From Streptomyces sp. NRRL F-5122 (GTDB taxonomy: Bacteria; Actinomycetota; Actinomycetes; Streptomycetales; Streptomycetaceae), in the NCBI RefSeq assembly GCF_001507435.1, contig NZ_LMWH01000172.1:62001-126000 (forward strand): 64,000 nucleotides of DNA, read 5' to 3'. The notes under the pieces are model-generated. The model searched no databases. It was not told where the DNA came from and worked only from the letters and a program-made list of their open reading frames with translations. Both the position numbers and the translations under genes were made by a program. Every line of letters begins with the position of its first letter. The first letter of the stretch is position 1. Of the stretch, positions 24,851-33,195 are shown piece by piece.

Positions 24851-27057
24851 CGGACGAGCACGCCCGGGGCGCATCGAGCGGCCTCGACGCGGCCCGTCGT
24901 GCGCTGCGTGAACTCGTCATGGCCGCGACTGTGCGCATCCATCGCGCGGGGGTCGGGTATGCCATCGAGGAGCCGGGCACGTTCCTCGGCAGCGGCTTCT
25001 TCGTCGCGCCGAACTGGGTGCTGACCTGCGCGCACGTGGCACGGGCCGGGGAGGGGGAGGAGGTGACCGTGGTCTATGAGACGGGTCCGGGACGCGGTGG
25101 CGCCGCGGTCGCCGGGACCGTCGCGGCCACGGTCCCGGAGCACGCGGAGGGCGCCCGGCGCGGCAACTGGCCCGCCCCGGACCTCGCGCTCGTCCAGCTG
25201 CGCGAGCCGGTCGACCACGACTGCGTCTATGTCTCCGAGCGGCCCGCCGCGTACTACGGCGAGGGCCGGGTGTTCTACGCGGGATGGACCGTGATGGACG
25301 GTCGACTCCAGGTCCTGGACGGCCCGCTGTCGGTGCAGGGCACCTTGGGCGGGTGGTCCTCCGGCGTGCAGATGCGGCTCGGCCAGAACGACCTTCCGCC
25401 GGGTGTCTCCGGCGGGCCGGTCATCGACCCGGTACGCGGCGAGGTCATCGGCGTCCTGAAGTCGCGGTCGGACCGCGGAAGCGGCGGCACGTCCACCGGC
25501 ATCGAGCAGTTACGGGCGCTGTCCGTCCCCAGGGACGGGATACGGAGCGAGCACGGCGATCTCTACCAGGCCGTCTTCCACGCCCACGACCGCTACCACA
25601 GGGACCGGCAGCGGCACCCCGACTCCGACCACCTCACCTGGGCCGATGTGCAGAGCGAGCTCCAGGCGCGGCCCGGGCGCGCGCTCAGCCCCGACGAGCG
25701 GATCCAGTTGCTGGGCCGGCTCGCGGACCTGCCGCCCCCGAGCAGCACCCGCAGTCTGCTCGACATCCTGGAGTCCCTGCCCGACCTGCCGGGCGCGATT
25801 CCCCAGCCGGCTCCGCGCGGCTGGCGCGACGGCCTCGGCGCCCTTTACGAGGGGGCTCGCCAGGACGGCGGGCTGGAACTCGTTCTCGACTACGCGATGC
25901 AGGTCATGGCCGCGGACCGTCCCTTCGAGTCGCCCGGCACGGGGGAGGCGGAGCAGGCCCTGTGGGAGTGGGTGCGGCAGAGCTCCGAGGGGCTCGGCCT
26001 GCGATACCGCCGCAGCCTGGCGCAGCGGCGCATCGAACTCCTCCGTCCGCGGCACCCCTCCGGGCCCGCGCCGCTGCCCCAGCCCCGGCCCCGGCACGAT
26101 CCGCCGGACCTCGTGCCCGGGGCCCAGGGCGGCCCGCCGAACGGGCCCGACCTGTCCTCGCACCACGACCCGTCGCGCGGAGGACTGGAGGAGGCGCACG
26201 CCTTCGGCCGTCTGCCCCGCCCGTGCGCTCTGCTCGAACTCGTCCAGCGGGGCTGGGAACCGGACCGCTGCGACTGGCGGATCTCGGTGGCCCGGCCCGA
26301 CGGCGAGGTCGTACGCCTCGACGAGGCGGAGCGGGTGTCGCTGGACGCGTTGCCGGGCCCCCTGGCGCCCCCGCTCGCGGAGGCCTTCCGCCAGTGCGAC
26401 CAGCCCGGTCGGCCCGCCGTGCTCCAGGTGGCGCTGCCCCGCACGCTGCTCGGACTGGCCGTGGACACCTGGCAGTTGAGGGCGGCGGACGCGCCGCTCG
26501 GCGCCGAACGACCCGTCGTGGTGCGCTGCGCCGACCGCGACCGGCTGCTCGACGACTACGGGCCGCCCGAGAAGGATCCGGCCGACGCCGAGGAGGAGCG
26601 CCGGGAGCGGGAGGCCCGCTGGCGGTGGATCCACGCGCACGACGCCCAGCCCGAACTGCTGGACTGCGACGACGGATTGCGGATACCCGTACCGGCGCTG
26701 AGCCGGCTCCGGGGCCTGCCGCACGGCGCGGTGCCGATCTTGTGCCGCTACGGCGACCAGCGTTTCGAGGACGACGGGGTGGCGCTCGCACGCATCGTGC
26801 ACGGCGGCTTCGGCGTGGCGCTGTGGCGACGCTGGCGGGGCCAACGGGACGCCGTGTGCGGCGAGTTCCACCGAGGGGCGGGTGACACGGTGGCCGGCGC
26901 CGGCAGCGCGGAACGGCTTCCGGAGCTGGTGCACGAGTTGCGGGCGGGGCTCCGTGCGGGCCGTGCGGAGACGTACTGGGCCGACGGCATCGCGCTGCTC
27001 TACGACGATCCGCACCGCCCGCTGCCGGGAAGCGACGACCTGCTGGAGGCACCGTGA
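24847..27057 (+). CDS. Trypsin-like protease fused to VMAP-type modules
   Basis: 736 residues. Residues about 20-230 are a trypsin-like domain with intact catalytic triad: His63 (LTCAHV), Asp112 (DLALVQL) and Ser188 (GVSGGPV). There is no signal peptide, so the protease acts in the cytoplasm. From about 280 to 400 is a helical module, then a Pro-rich linker and a C-terminal region (about 440-736: CALLELVQRGWEPDRCDWRISVARPDG ... DDGLRIPVPALSRLRGLPHGAVPILCRY) matching the VMAP C-terminal domain as I know it. VMAP proteins pair with MoxR ATPases and vWA proteins, both encoded next. In such ternary systems this protein is the likely effector. Confidence 0.85.
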   Translation: MTDEHARGASSGLDAARRALRELVMAATVRIHRAGVGYAIEEPGTFLGSGFFVAPNWVLTCAHVARAGEGEEVTVVYETGPGRGGAAVAGTVAATVPEHAEGARRGNWPAPDLALVQLREPVDHDCVYVSERPAAYYGEGRVFYAGWTVMDGRLQVLDGPLSVQGTLGGWSSGVQMRLGQNDLPPGVSGGPVIDPVRGEVIGVLKSRSDRGSGGTSTGIEQLRALSVPRDGIRSEHGDLYQAVFHAHDRYHRDRQRHPDSDHLTWADVQSELQARPGRALSPDERIQLLGRLADLPPPSSTRSLLDILESLPDLPGAIPQPAPRGWRDGLGALYEGARQDGGLELVLDYAMQVMAADRPFESPGTGEAEQALWEWVRQSSEGLGLRYRRSLAQRRIELLRPRHPSGPAPLPQPRPRHDPPDLVPGAQGGPPNGPDLSSHHDPSRGGLEEAHAFGRLPRPCALLELVQRGWEPDRCDWRISVARPDGEVVRLDEAERVSLDALPGPLAPPLAEAFRQCDQPGRPAVLQVALPRTLLGLAVDTWQLRAADAPLGAERPVVVRCADRDRLLDDYGPPEKDPADAEEERREREARWRWIHAHDAQPELLDCDDGLRIPVPALSRLRGLPHGAVPILCRYGDQRFEDDGVALARIVHGGFGVALWRRWRGQRDAVCGEFHRGAGDTVAGAGSAERLPELVHELRAGLRAGRAETYWADGIALLYDDPHRPLPGSDDLLEAP

Positions 27058-27165
27058 AGCGACCGCGCCGAAGGCCGTACCGCGCCCTTACCAGGGCTCC
27101 TGCGGATCGATACGGTGAATCAGGTTCGACGGCTGCCGTGGACGAGTGACGACGAGGACCGGATC

Positions 27166-28194
27166 ATGACCGAATCCAGTGAGTGGCTCATCTACCGGGG
27201 CGCCGGAGAACCGCACGACGGGATCGAGAGGCTGCCCGCCCCTCCGCCGTGGCGGGACTTCACGGGCCGCGATTCGGCTTCGGAGAACGGCGGCGACGGG
27301 TCCGAGGACCGCAGGCTCGGGGCGTACCGGCACCTGGCCGAGCTGCACCGGCCCGGAGCCGAGGAACTGGAGATGATCAATGCGGCGCTGTATCTGCGCC
27401 GCCCCCTGCTCGTCACCGGCAGCCCCGGGGCGGGCAAGAGCACCCTGGCGCACTCCGTCGCCTACGAACTGGGCCTCGGCAACGTCCTGCGCTGGTCCAT
27501 CGTCAGCCGCTCCACGCTCCAGGACGGCCTCTACCACTACGACGCCATCGCCCGGCTCCAGGACGTGCAGATCGCGGCGCAGGGAGGCTTCGGTTCTGCG
27601 GCGGGTTCGCCCGGGGCGGTGGAGAGTATCGGCAGCTATGTCCGTCTCGGACCGCTCGGCACCGCGCTGCTGCCCTCCGACGTGCCGCGTGTGCTGCTGA
27701 TCGACGAGCTGGACAAGAGCGACATCGATCTGCCCAACGACCTGCTGAACGTGCTGGAGGAGGGGGAGTTCGCCATCCCCGAACTGGAGCGCATCGCGGA
27801 CCGGTTGCCCGGCGGTGAGGCGGAGGTGCTCACCGCCGACGGCACCAAGGTGCGGGTGCGTGACGGAAGGGTCCGCTGCCGTGCGTTCCCCTTCGTGGTC
27901 CTGACCAGCAACGGGGAGCGCGACTTCCCGGCTCCGCTGATGCGCCGGTGCATCCATCTGCAGCTCGGCCGTCCCGACCACAAGAGGCTCGCGACGTTCG
28001 TACGGGCCCATCTCGGCGACGAGGCGGCCCGTGCGGGAGACGATCTGATCACCCACTTCCTGGAGCGGTCGCGCAGCGAACTCGTCGCGGCCGACCAGTT
28101 GCTGAACGCGATCTACCTCACCGACGCGGCCGCCCCGCCCAGCCGTGACCGCCTGGCCGACCTGCTCATCCAGCGACTCGACCGGCCGAGGTGA
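27166..28194 (+). CDS. MoxR-family AAA+ ATPase
   Basis: 342 residues from ATG 27166 (GAGGA 7 nt upstream). Walker A GSPGAGKS at 85-92, Walker B VLLIDELD at 176-183, sensor FVVLTSNGERDFPAPLMRR with the arginine pair. MoxR ATPases act with vWA proteins to remodel or switch partner proteins. The vWA gene follows immediately and the trypsin-VMAP gene precedes, completing a MoxR-vWA-VMAP set. An in-frame GTG at 27115 is possible but has no ribosome binding site. Confidence 0.92.
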   Translation: MTESSEWLIYRGAGEPHDGIERLPAPPPWRDFTGRDSASENGGDGSEDRRLGAYRHLAELHRPGAEELEMINAALYLRRPLLVTGSPGAGKSTLAHSVAYELGLGNVLRWSIVSRSTLQDGLYHYDAIARLQDVQIAAQGGFGSAAGSPGAVESIGSYVRLGPLGTALLPSDVPRVLLIDELDKSDIDLPNDLLNVLEEGEFAIPELERIADRLPGGEAEVLTADGTKVRVRDGRVRCRAFPFVVLTSNGERDFPAPLMRRCIHLQLGRPDHKRLATFVRAHLGDEAARAGDDLITHFLERSRSELVAADQLLNAIYLTDAAAPPSRDRLADLLIQRLDRPR

Positions 28195-28199
28195 CGCCG

Positions 28200-31100
28200 A
28201 TGCCCGACGCGACGGCGCGCCACGGTCCCGTCCGCCCCGGCGAAGGCCCCGGCGCCGGGGACCCCGTCCCGCCCGCCCGCGATCCGATCGCCGAACTCGT
28301 GGCCGGACTGAGGGAGGCGGGTCTCGATCCCGACGGCGAGCAACTGTGCGACGTCCTGTGGCTGGCGCGCTGGACGCGCCCGGCGGGGTCCGATGAGGCG
28401 GTGTCCCCGCTGCCCGACCGCTCCGGCCCGCAGGAGGCCGGGCGCAGCGAGCCGCAGCCGGGCGCGGCACCGGTCGCGGACGCGCCCGCCGCGGACCCGG
28501 CACCTCCCGGGCCGTTGCCGCACGAGCCGGAGGGCGACCGGCGTGTCGCGCTGTACACGGTTCCCCAGCACGGCGGGGAGCGCTTACGGGGGCGGGGGCG
28601 GGCCACGGCGCTGCCCGTGGGCGTTCCCGTGGCGCCCGTGTTTCCCGCCCCGCTCGAACTCCAGCGCGCATTACGCCCGTTGCAGGGCTACCGCAGTGCC
28701 GCTCCGCCCCGGCGGTCCGTGCTCGACGAGACGGCCACGGCGGAACGGAGCGCCCGGGCCGGCGGTCTGGTGCTCCCGGTCTTCCGTGCGGTGACCCGGG
28801 CCGACGCACGACTCCAGCTGGTGATGGACGCCTCGTCGTCGATGCGGGTGTGGGACCGGATGTTCGCCGAACTGGAGCAGGTCTTCAGCCGGCTGGGGGC
28901 CTTCTGGGACATCCAGGTCAGCCATCTGCACGAGGGTCCGGACGGCGAGCCCGCGGTGAGCCGCAGTCCCGATCCGCACGCCGCGCCGCTGCACTCGGCC
29001 GACCGGCTGAGCGATCCGACGGGCCGCCGCATCACGCTGCTGGTCAGCGACTGCGCGGGTCCGCTGTGGCGCAGCGGCCACGCCCACCGGCTGCTGCACC
29101 AGCTGTCCCGGCAGGCCCCGGTCGCGGTGCTCCAGCCGCTGCCGCAACGCATGTGGAACCGCACCCGGCTGCCCGTCACCTACGGCGAGTTGACCCGCGG
29201 CGAGACACTGGGCGGCGCCACCGCGCTGCGCGTGCGCACCCCCGGGGGCCTGTCGCCCGAGGCCCGGCGGGGCGCCCTCCCGGTGCCGGTGCTGCCGCCC
29301 GAGCCGGTGGCACTCGGCGCCTGGGCGAGGCTGCTGTCCGGGGCTGGCGCGGGTCCGGTCGCCGGGGCCGTGGGCTGGGTGCGTGCCGATCAGCCGGCGG
29401 CACCCGCGGCGCGCCCCGGCCGCCGTCCCTCCGCTCTGGAACTGGTCAGCCGCTTCCGCTCCACCGCCTCCCCGGCCGCGGGCCGGCTCGCCGTCTACCT
29501 CGCCGCGGCACCGCTGTGCCTGCCGGTGATGCAGCTGGTGCAGCGGACCATGCTGCCCGACTCCGGGCCGTCCGAACTGGCCGAGGTCCTGCTCAGCGGG
29601 CTGCTCTCACGTGCCAAGGAGGACTACGGCGGCGACGGTGTGCAGTGGTACGAGTTCGCGCCCGGAGTGCAGGAGTCGCTGCTGTCGCCGCTCGGCCGGG
29701 ACGAGGCAATGCTGGTGCTCAAGCACTGCTCCGAGTACATCGAACAGCGCTTCGGCAAGGGCGGCCCCAACTTCCCGGCCCTCGCCCTCGCGCAACTGGG
29801 CGACGGCGGCACGGGCCGCCCCTACGCGGCCGACACCGCCTACCCGGAGGAGAACGGGGACAACGGCGGCGCGACCCTCGTGCCCCAGCCCTTCGCCGAG
29901 GTGGCCGCCCGTGTCCTCGAGCGCTTCATGCCGCTGCCGAACGATCTGGCCCTCTACGGCAGGCGGGGCGGCCCGGGCCGGGCCGCGGAGCGTCCGACGC
30001 ACTCGGCCGTCGTCCGCGCCCGGGCACTGGTCGGGCAGTTCGACCGGGAGGGCATGGTGCAGGACCTCATCGACGCCGTGCAGCTGCTGAGAGGGGCCAC
30101 GGAGCACGAGCCGAGCATCGGCACCGACCCCGAACTGTGGGCCGAGTACGCGCACTGCACGCTGCGGCTGTGGGAAGTGCTGGGCGGGGCCGAACTGCTG
30201 CGCGAGGCGGAGACGGCCGCGGAGCGAGCGGTGAGTCATCCCCGTGCCCTGCGTGAACGGGCCGTGCTCGCCCGGGTGCTGCGGGCCGCCGCCACCGACC
30301 GCCGGCGCCGCGGGGACCCGCACGGCGCACTCGAACTCCTGCGCCGCGCGGACCGGGAGTACGCCGTGGCCTGCGCGGCGCCCGAGCTGGACGAGAAGCA
30401 GGCCCTCAGGCTCACCCTGGAGCGCGTCGGGGGACTGGAGTCGCAGTGGCGGCTCGGTGGCGACAGCGCACTGCTGCAGGGTGCGGTGGGCATGCTCGAG
30501 GCGTTCGCGGACGCATGGCCCGACCGCCGCCGACGGCCGCCCGAACTGCCGCTCGCCCACGGCCGGATCCTGCTGCACCTGTCGGGTGCAACCGCCGATC
30601 CCGAGCAGGGCCGCCTCTACGCCGAACAGGGCGCGCAGTCGCTGCGCAGCGCACTGGAGAACGTCCCCGAGGCCGACGGCGGGCCCGCGCGGAGCCCGCG
30701 TGACCGGGTCCGCGTCCTGCTCGACCTGGTGGACGCACTGCTCAGGTCCGGTGGCGACCTGGACGACGCCCAGGCCCGCGTCGACGAGGCGCTGGGCCTC
30801 ACCCGGGAGCAGGGCCTGCGCGCCTCCCTCCTGGTGCGCGGCGGACGCATCAGGGACGCCCGCTACGCCGAGACCGGAGACCCGCGCGAACTCCTCCGGG
30901 CCGCGGACCACTTCGCGCAGGCGGCCCAGCGCATGCCGCGGGACGCGCCCACGCACGCCGACGTGCTCGCCGAGTGGGGCGAGGTCCTGCTGCGCCGAGC
31001 GGCGCTGGAGACCGGTTCCCGGTCCCTGGAGCCGTTGTCCCGGGCGATCCGGGTGCTGCGGGACTGCCGCGCGGAGACCCCGGCGGGCAGTCCGCACCTC

Positions 31101-31580
31101 GGGCACCGCCTGCTGCTCCTGGGCCGGGCGCTGATGCTCCGCTACCGGGCACGAGGCGATCGGGTCGATCTGCGGGAGGCCGAGCACCTCTTCGGGCTCG
31201 CGGCGGCGGAGGCGGACGATCCGCTGCTGGCCGCCCGCTGCTGGCTGGAGGCGGGGCAGGTGCAGTTCGAGGCGTACCAGAGCCTCGGGCGTCCCTCGCG
31301 TCTGGACGAGGCCGTCGACGCGTTCCGGGCTGCCTCGGACGCGGCCAGGGCGGCGGAGGAGGACGCGGAAACGGACCGCCGGCGTCATGAGGCCGTCGAA
31401 CTGGGGGCGCAGGCGCGCCACTGGCGGGGTATGTCCTACGAGGCGGCCGCTCGTCCGCGCGCGGCCCGTGAGGCGTACCGGGCCGCGCGGGCGGAGTGGT
31501 CGAGGCTGCCGGAGGACCACGTGGGTTCGGGCGAACCGACGGCACGGCAGACCGCCCAGCGTTTGGCGGAGTTGGAGTGA
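28200..31580 (+). CDS. vWA (SAV_2336-N-like) protein with long helical-repeat tail
   Basis: 1126 residues. After a Pro/Ala-rich N-terminus, residues about 190-370 form a von Willebrand A domain with MIDAS motif D210-A-S-S-S214 and a TYGELTRGETLGGATALRV segment. A conserved middle region (about 400-570) is followed by roughly 500 residues of Arg/Ala/Leu-rich helices of TPR type. The N-terminal half corresponds to the SAV_2336 N-terminal family. It is the vWA member of the MoxR-vWA-VMAP triad; the repeats may recognise the trigger or the peptide encoded next. Starts are ATG 28200 (GAGG 8 nt upstream, preferred) or GTG 28191, which overlaps the MoxR stop. Confidence 0.87.
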   Translation: MPDATARHGPVRPGEGPGAGDPVPPARDPIAELVAGLREAGLDPDGEQLCDVLWLARWTRPAGSDEAVSPLPDRSGPQEAGRSEPQPGAAPVADAPAADPAPPGPLPHEPEGDRRVALYTVPQHGGERLRGRGRATALPVGVPVAPVFPAPLELQRALRPLQGYRSAAPPRRSVLDETATAERSARAGGLVLPVFRAVTRADARLQLVMDASSSMRVWDRMFAELEQVFSRLGAFWDIQVSHLHEGPDGEPAVSRSPDPHAAPLHSADRLSDPTGRRITLLVSDCAGPLWRSGHAHRLLHQLSRQAPVAVLQPLPQRMWNRTRLPVTYGELTRGETLGGATALRVRTPGGLSPEARRGALPVPVLPPEPVALGAWARLLSGAGAGPVAGAVGWVRADQPAAPAARPGRRPSALELVSRFRSTASPAAGRLAVYLAAAPLCLPVMQLVQRTMLPDSGPSELAEVLLSGLLSRAKEDYGGDGVQWYEFAPGVQESLLSPLGRDEAMLVLKHCSEYIEQRFGKGGPNFPALALAQLGDGGTGRPYAADTAYPEENGDNGGATLVPQPFAEVAARVLERFMPLPNDLALYGRRGGPGRAAERPTHSAVVRARALVGQFDREGMVQDLIDAVQLLRGATEHEPSIGTDPELWAEYAHCTLRLWEVLGGAELLREAETAAERAVSHPRALRERAVLARVLRAAATDRRRRGDPHGALELLRRADREYAVACAAPELDEKQALRLTLERVGGLESQWRLGGDSALLQGAVGMLEAFADAWPDRRRRPPELPLAHGRILLHLSGATADPEQGRLYAEQGAQSLRSALENVPEADGGPARSPRDRVRVLLDLVDALLRSGGDLDDAQARVDEALGLTREQGLRASLLVRGGRIRDARYAETGDPRELLRAADHFAQAAQRMPRDAPTHADVLAEWGEVLLRRAALETGSRSLEPLSRAIRVLRDCRAETPAGSPHLGHRLLLLGRALMLRYRARGDRVDLREAEHLFGLAAAEADDPLLAARCWLEAGQVQFEAYQSLGRPSRLDEAVDAFRAASDAARAAEEDAETDRRRHEAVELGAQARHWRGMSYEAAARPRAAREAYRAARAEWSRLPEDHVGSGEPTARQTAQRLAELE

Positions 31581-31606
31581 GCGGGGCGAGCGGAGAGGGA
31601 CGGACC

Positions 31607-31816
31607 ATGGAGGCAAGGGACGAGGCGGCAGCCGAGGTGCCGGAGGCGGGAGAGCCGACGGCGCAGACGCCGGAGCCGCTGCCGGATCTGCTGGAGCTGG
31701 ACCTGGACGAGCTGAGGACGCTTCGCCATCCGGTGCTGACCGAGGTGCTGGACGAACTGCGGGAGCGGGCGGCGCAGCCCAGCGAGATGCTGTGGGGGTT
31801 CAACAGCGCGTTCTAA
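31607..31816 (+). CDS. fxsA: FxSxx-COOH cyclophane RiPP precursor peptide
   Basis: 69 residues. An acidic leader with a Leu-rich amphipathic helix (LPDLLELDLDELRTLRHPVLTEVLDELRER split: residues 25-53) ends in core SEMLWGFNSAF. The last five residues F65-N-S67-A-F69 fit FxSxx-COOH exactly, the C-terminal signature of FxsA precursors. In this class a radical SAM enzyme joins the Phe ring to the third residue of F-x-S, forming a three-residue cyclophane. Trp63 and Phe69 are further aromatic candidates. GGAGAGGG lies 7 nt before ATG 31607. It follows the vWA gene by 26 nt and precedes the maturase fxsB, so it links the two halves of the locus. Confidence 0.93.
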   Translation: MEARDEAAAEVPEAGEPTAQTPEPLPDLLELDLDELRTLRHPVLTEVLDELRERAAQPSEMLWGFNSAF

Positions 31817-32001
31817 GGGGCGGAGACGTGGCGGCCATCAGAAGCGTTTGTCGAATACGGCCATGACCCACCAGTTTCAGTCGAATTCCATCGCAAGGCG
31901 TTTGTCCCAACCCGTGTACAGGCATGTGCTCCCACACGGGTAGGGGGTCGTGCCATGGAAGTGCCCCCGGAGTGAGAGCCGTACGGCATGGGGGTGCTGG
32001 T
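31817..32001 (+). promoter_or_regulatory. fxsA-fxsB gap with low-GC patch, direct repeats and hairpin
   Basis: The strongest dip in GC of this locus lies at about 31838-31910. GCGTTTGTC occurs at 31844-31852 and 31898-31906, and GTCGAAT occurs twice between them. CCCGTGT/ACACGGG arms at about 31911-31917 and 31935-31941 can form a hairpin just before fxsB. It may be a secondary promoter for the modifying enzymes or an attenuator that lets precursor exceed enzyme. Confidence 0.45.
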
Positions 32002-33195
32002 GTGTCGCCGGATGCCGGAACTTTTCGGGCACGTGTGCCCTTCCGGCAGTTCATCGTGAAGGTCAACGGCCGCTGCAATCTCGCCTGCCGCTACTGCTAC
32101 CTGTACGAGGGACCCGACCGCACCTGGCGCGACCGCCCGGCCGCCGCGGCTCCCGAGGTCCTGGACCGCACCGCGCACCGCATCGCCGAGCACGCCTGCG
32201 CCCACGGTCTGACGGCGGTCTCACTGGTCCTGCACGGCGGTGAACCGCTGCTCGCGGGTGCCGAGACCCTGGTCCGCTTCACCGACCTCGTACGAAGCCG
32301 CGTCCCGGCCGGCTGCACCGTCCACCCCGTCGTGCAGACCAACGCCACCCTCCTGACGGAGCGACGGGCGGCCGCACTGGCCCGGAGCGGCATCCGCATC
32401 GGTATCAGCCTCGACGGGGGCCTCGCGGCCCACAACGCTTCGCGCGTCGACCACTCGGGGCACCCCTCGTGGCCCGCCGCCTCGCGCGGAGCGCGTCTGG
32501 TCGCGGACCGGTTCCCGCAGGCGTACGCCGGCATCCTCACGGTGGTGGACCCGGCACTGGACCCGCTGGAGACGTACGAGTCCCTGCTCACCCTGCACCC
32601 GCCGGCCCTGGACCTGCTGCTGCCGCACGGCAACTGGTCCACCCCGCCGCCGCATCTGGACGGCTCGGGCGCGCCCTACGGGGACTGGCTGTGCACCGTC
32701 TTCGACCGCTGGTGGGGCGCCGGGCGGCGGGAGATGCGGGTGCGGCTCTTCGAGGAGTGCCTGGCACTGCTGCTGGGGATGCCGGCCGCCACGGAGTCGC
32801 TCGGCCTCGCACCGTTCGACGCGGTGGTGGTGGAGACGGACGGCTCCATCGAGCAGGTGGACTCGCTGAAGTCGGCGTACGAGGGTGCAGCGCGAACCGG
32901 TCTGGACGTCTTCCGCCACGATTTCGAGAAGGCCCTGTGCCATCCCGGCGTGGCGGCCCGGCAGGCGGGCGCGGCCGCACTCGCGGCGCAGTGCCGGGCC
33001 TGCCCCCTGCTCACCGTCTGCGGCGGCGGCCACTACGCCCACCGCTACCGAGCCGGCAACGGCTTCGTCAACCCGTCCGTGTACTGCGCCGACCTGCAGC
33101 GATTCATTCGCCATGTGGCCGGGCGGCTCCTCGACACGGCAGCGGCACCCCGGGCTCCCGTCCCCGCCGTCCCATGCGAAGGGAGCACCCCGTGA
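32002..33195 (+). CDS. fxsB: FxsB-type cyclophane-forming radical SAM/SPASM peptide maturase
   Basis: About 397 residues from GTG 32002. The radical SAM cluster motif is C25-N-L-A-C29-R-Y-C32, followed by LVLHGGEPLLAG and GISLDGG. The C-terminal SPASM-like region has CRACPLLTVCGGGHYAHRY and a later NPSVYC, ligands for auxiliary iron-sulfur clusters. It should form a carbon-carbon crosslink in the FNS motif of FxsA. Several FxsB proteins carry a C-terminal inactivated metallohydrolase extension; here the maturase stops early and an intact HExxH protein is encoded separately, overlapping by 4 nt (GTGA). Start choice is uncertain: GTG 31972 and ATG 31924 are also in frame. Confidence 0.92.
   Translation: MSPDAGTFRARVPFRQFIVKVNGRCNLACRYCYLYEGPDRTWRDRPAAAAPEVLDRTAHRIAEHACAHGLTAVSLVLHGGEPLLAGAETLVRFTDLVRSRVPAGCTVHPVVQTNATLLTERRAAALARSGIRIGISLDGGLAAHNASRVDHSGHPSWPAASRGARLVADRFPQAYAGILTVVDPALDPLETYESLLTLHPPALDLLLPHGNWSTPPPHLDGSGAPYGDWLCTVFDRWWGAGRREMRVRLFEECLALLLGMPAATESLGLAPFDAVVVETDGSIEQVDSLKSAYEGAARTGLDVFRHDFEKALCHPGVAARQAGAAALAAQCRACPLLTVCGGGHYAHRYRAGNGFVNPSVYCADLQRFIRHVAGRLLDTAAAPRAPVPAVPCEGSTP

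Noticed and set aside
31924..32001. Longer FxsB start (ATG 31924)
   Set aside because: Adds a Cys/His/Gly-rich lead within the hairpin region without a ribosome binding site. Kept only as an alternative.
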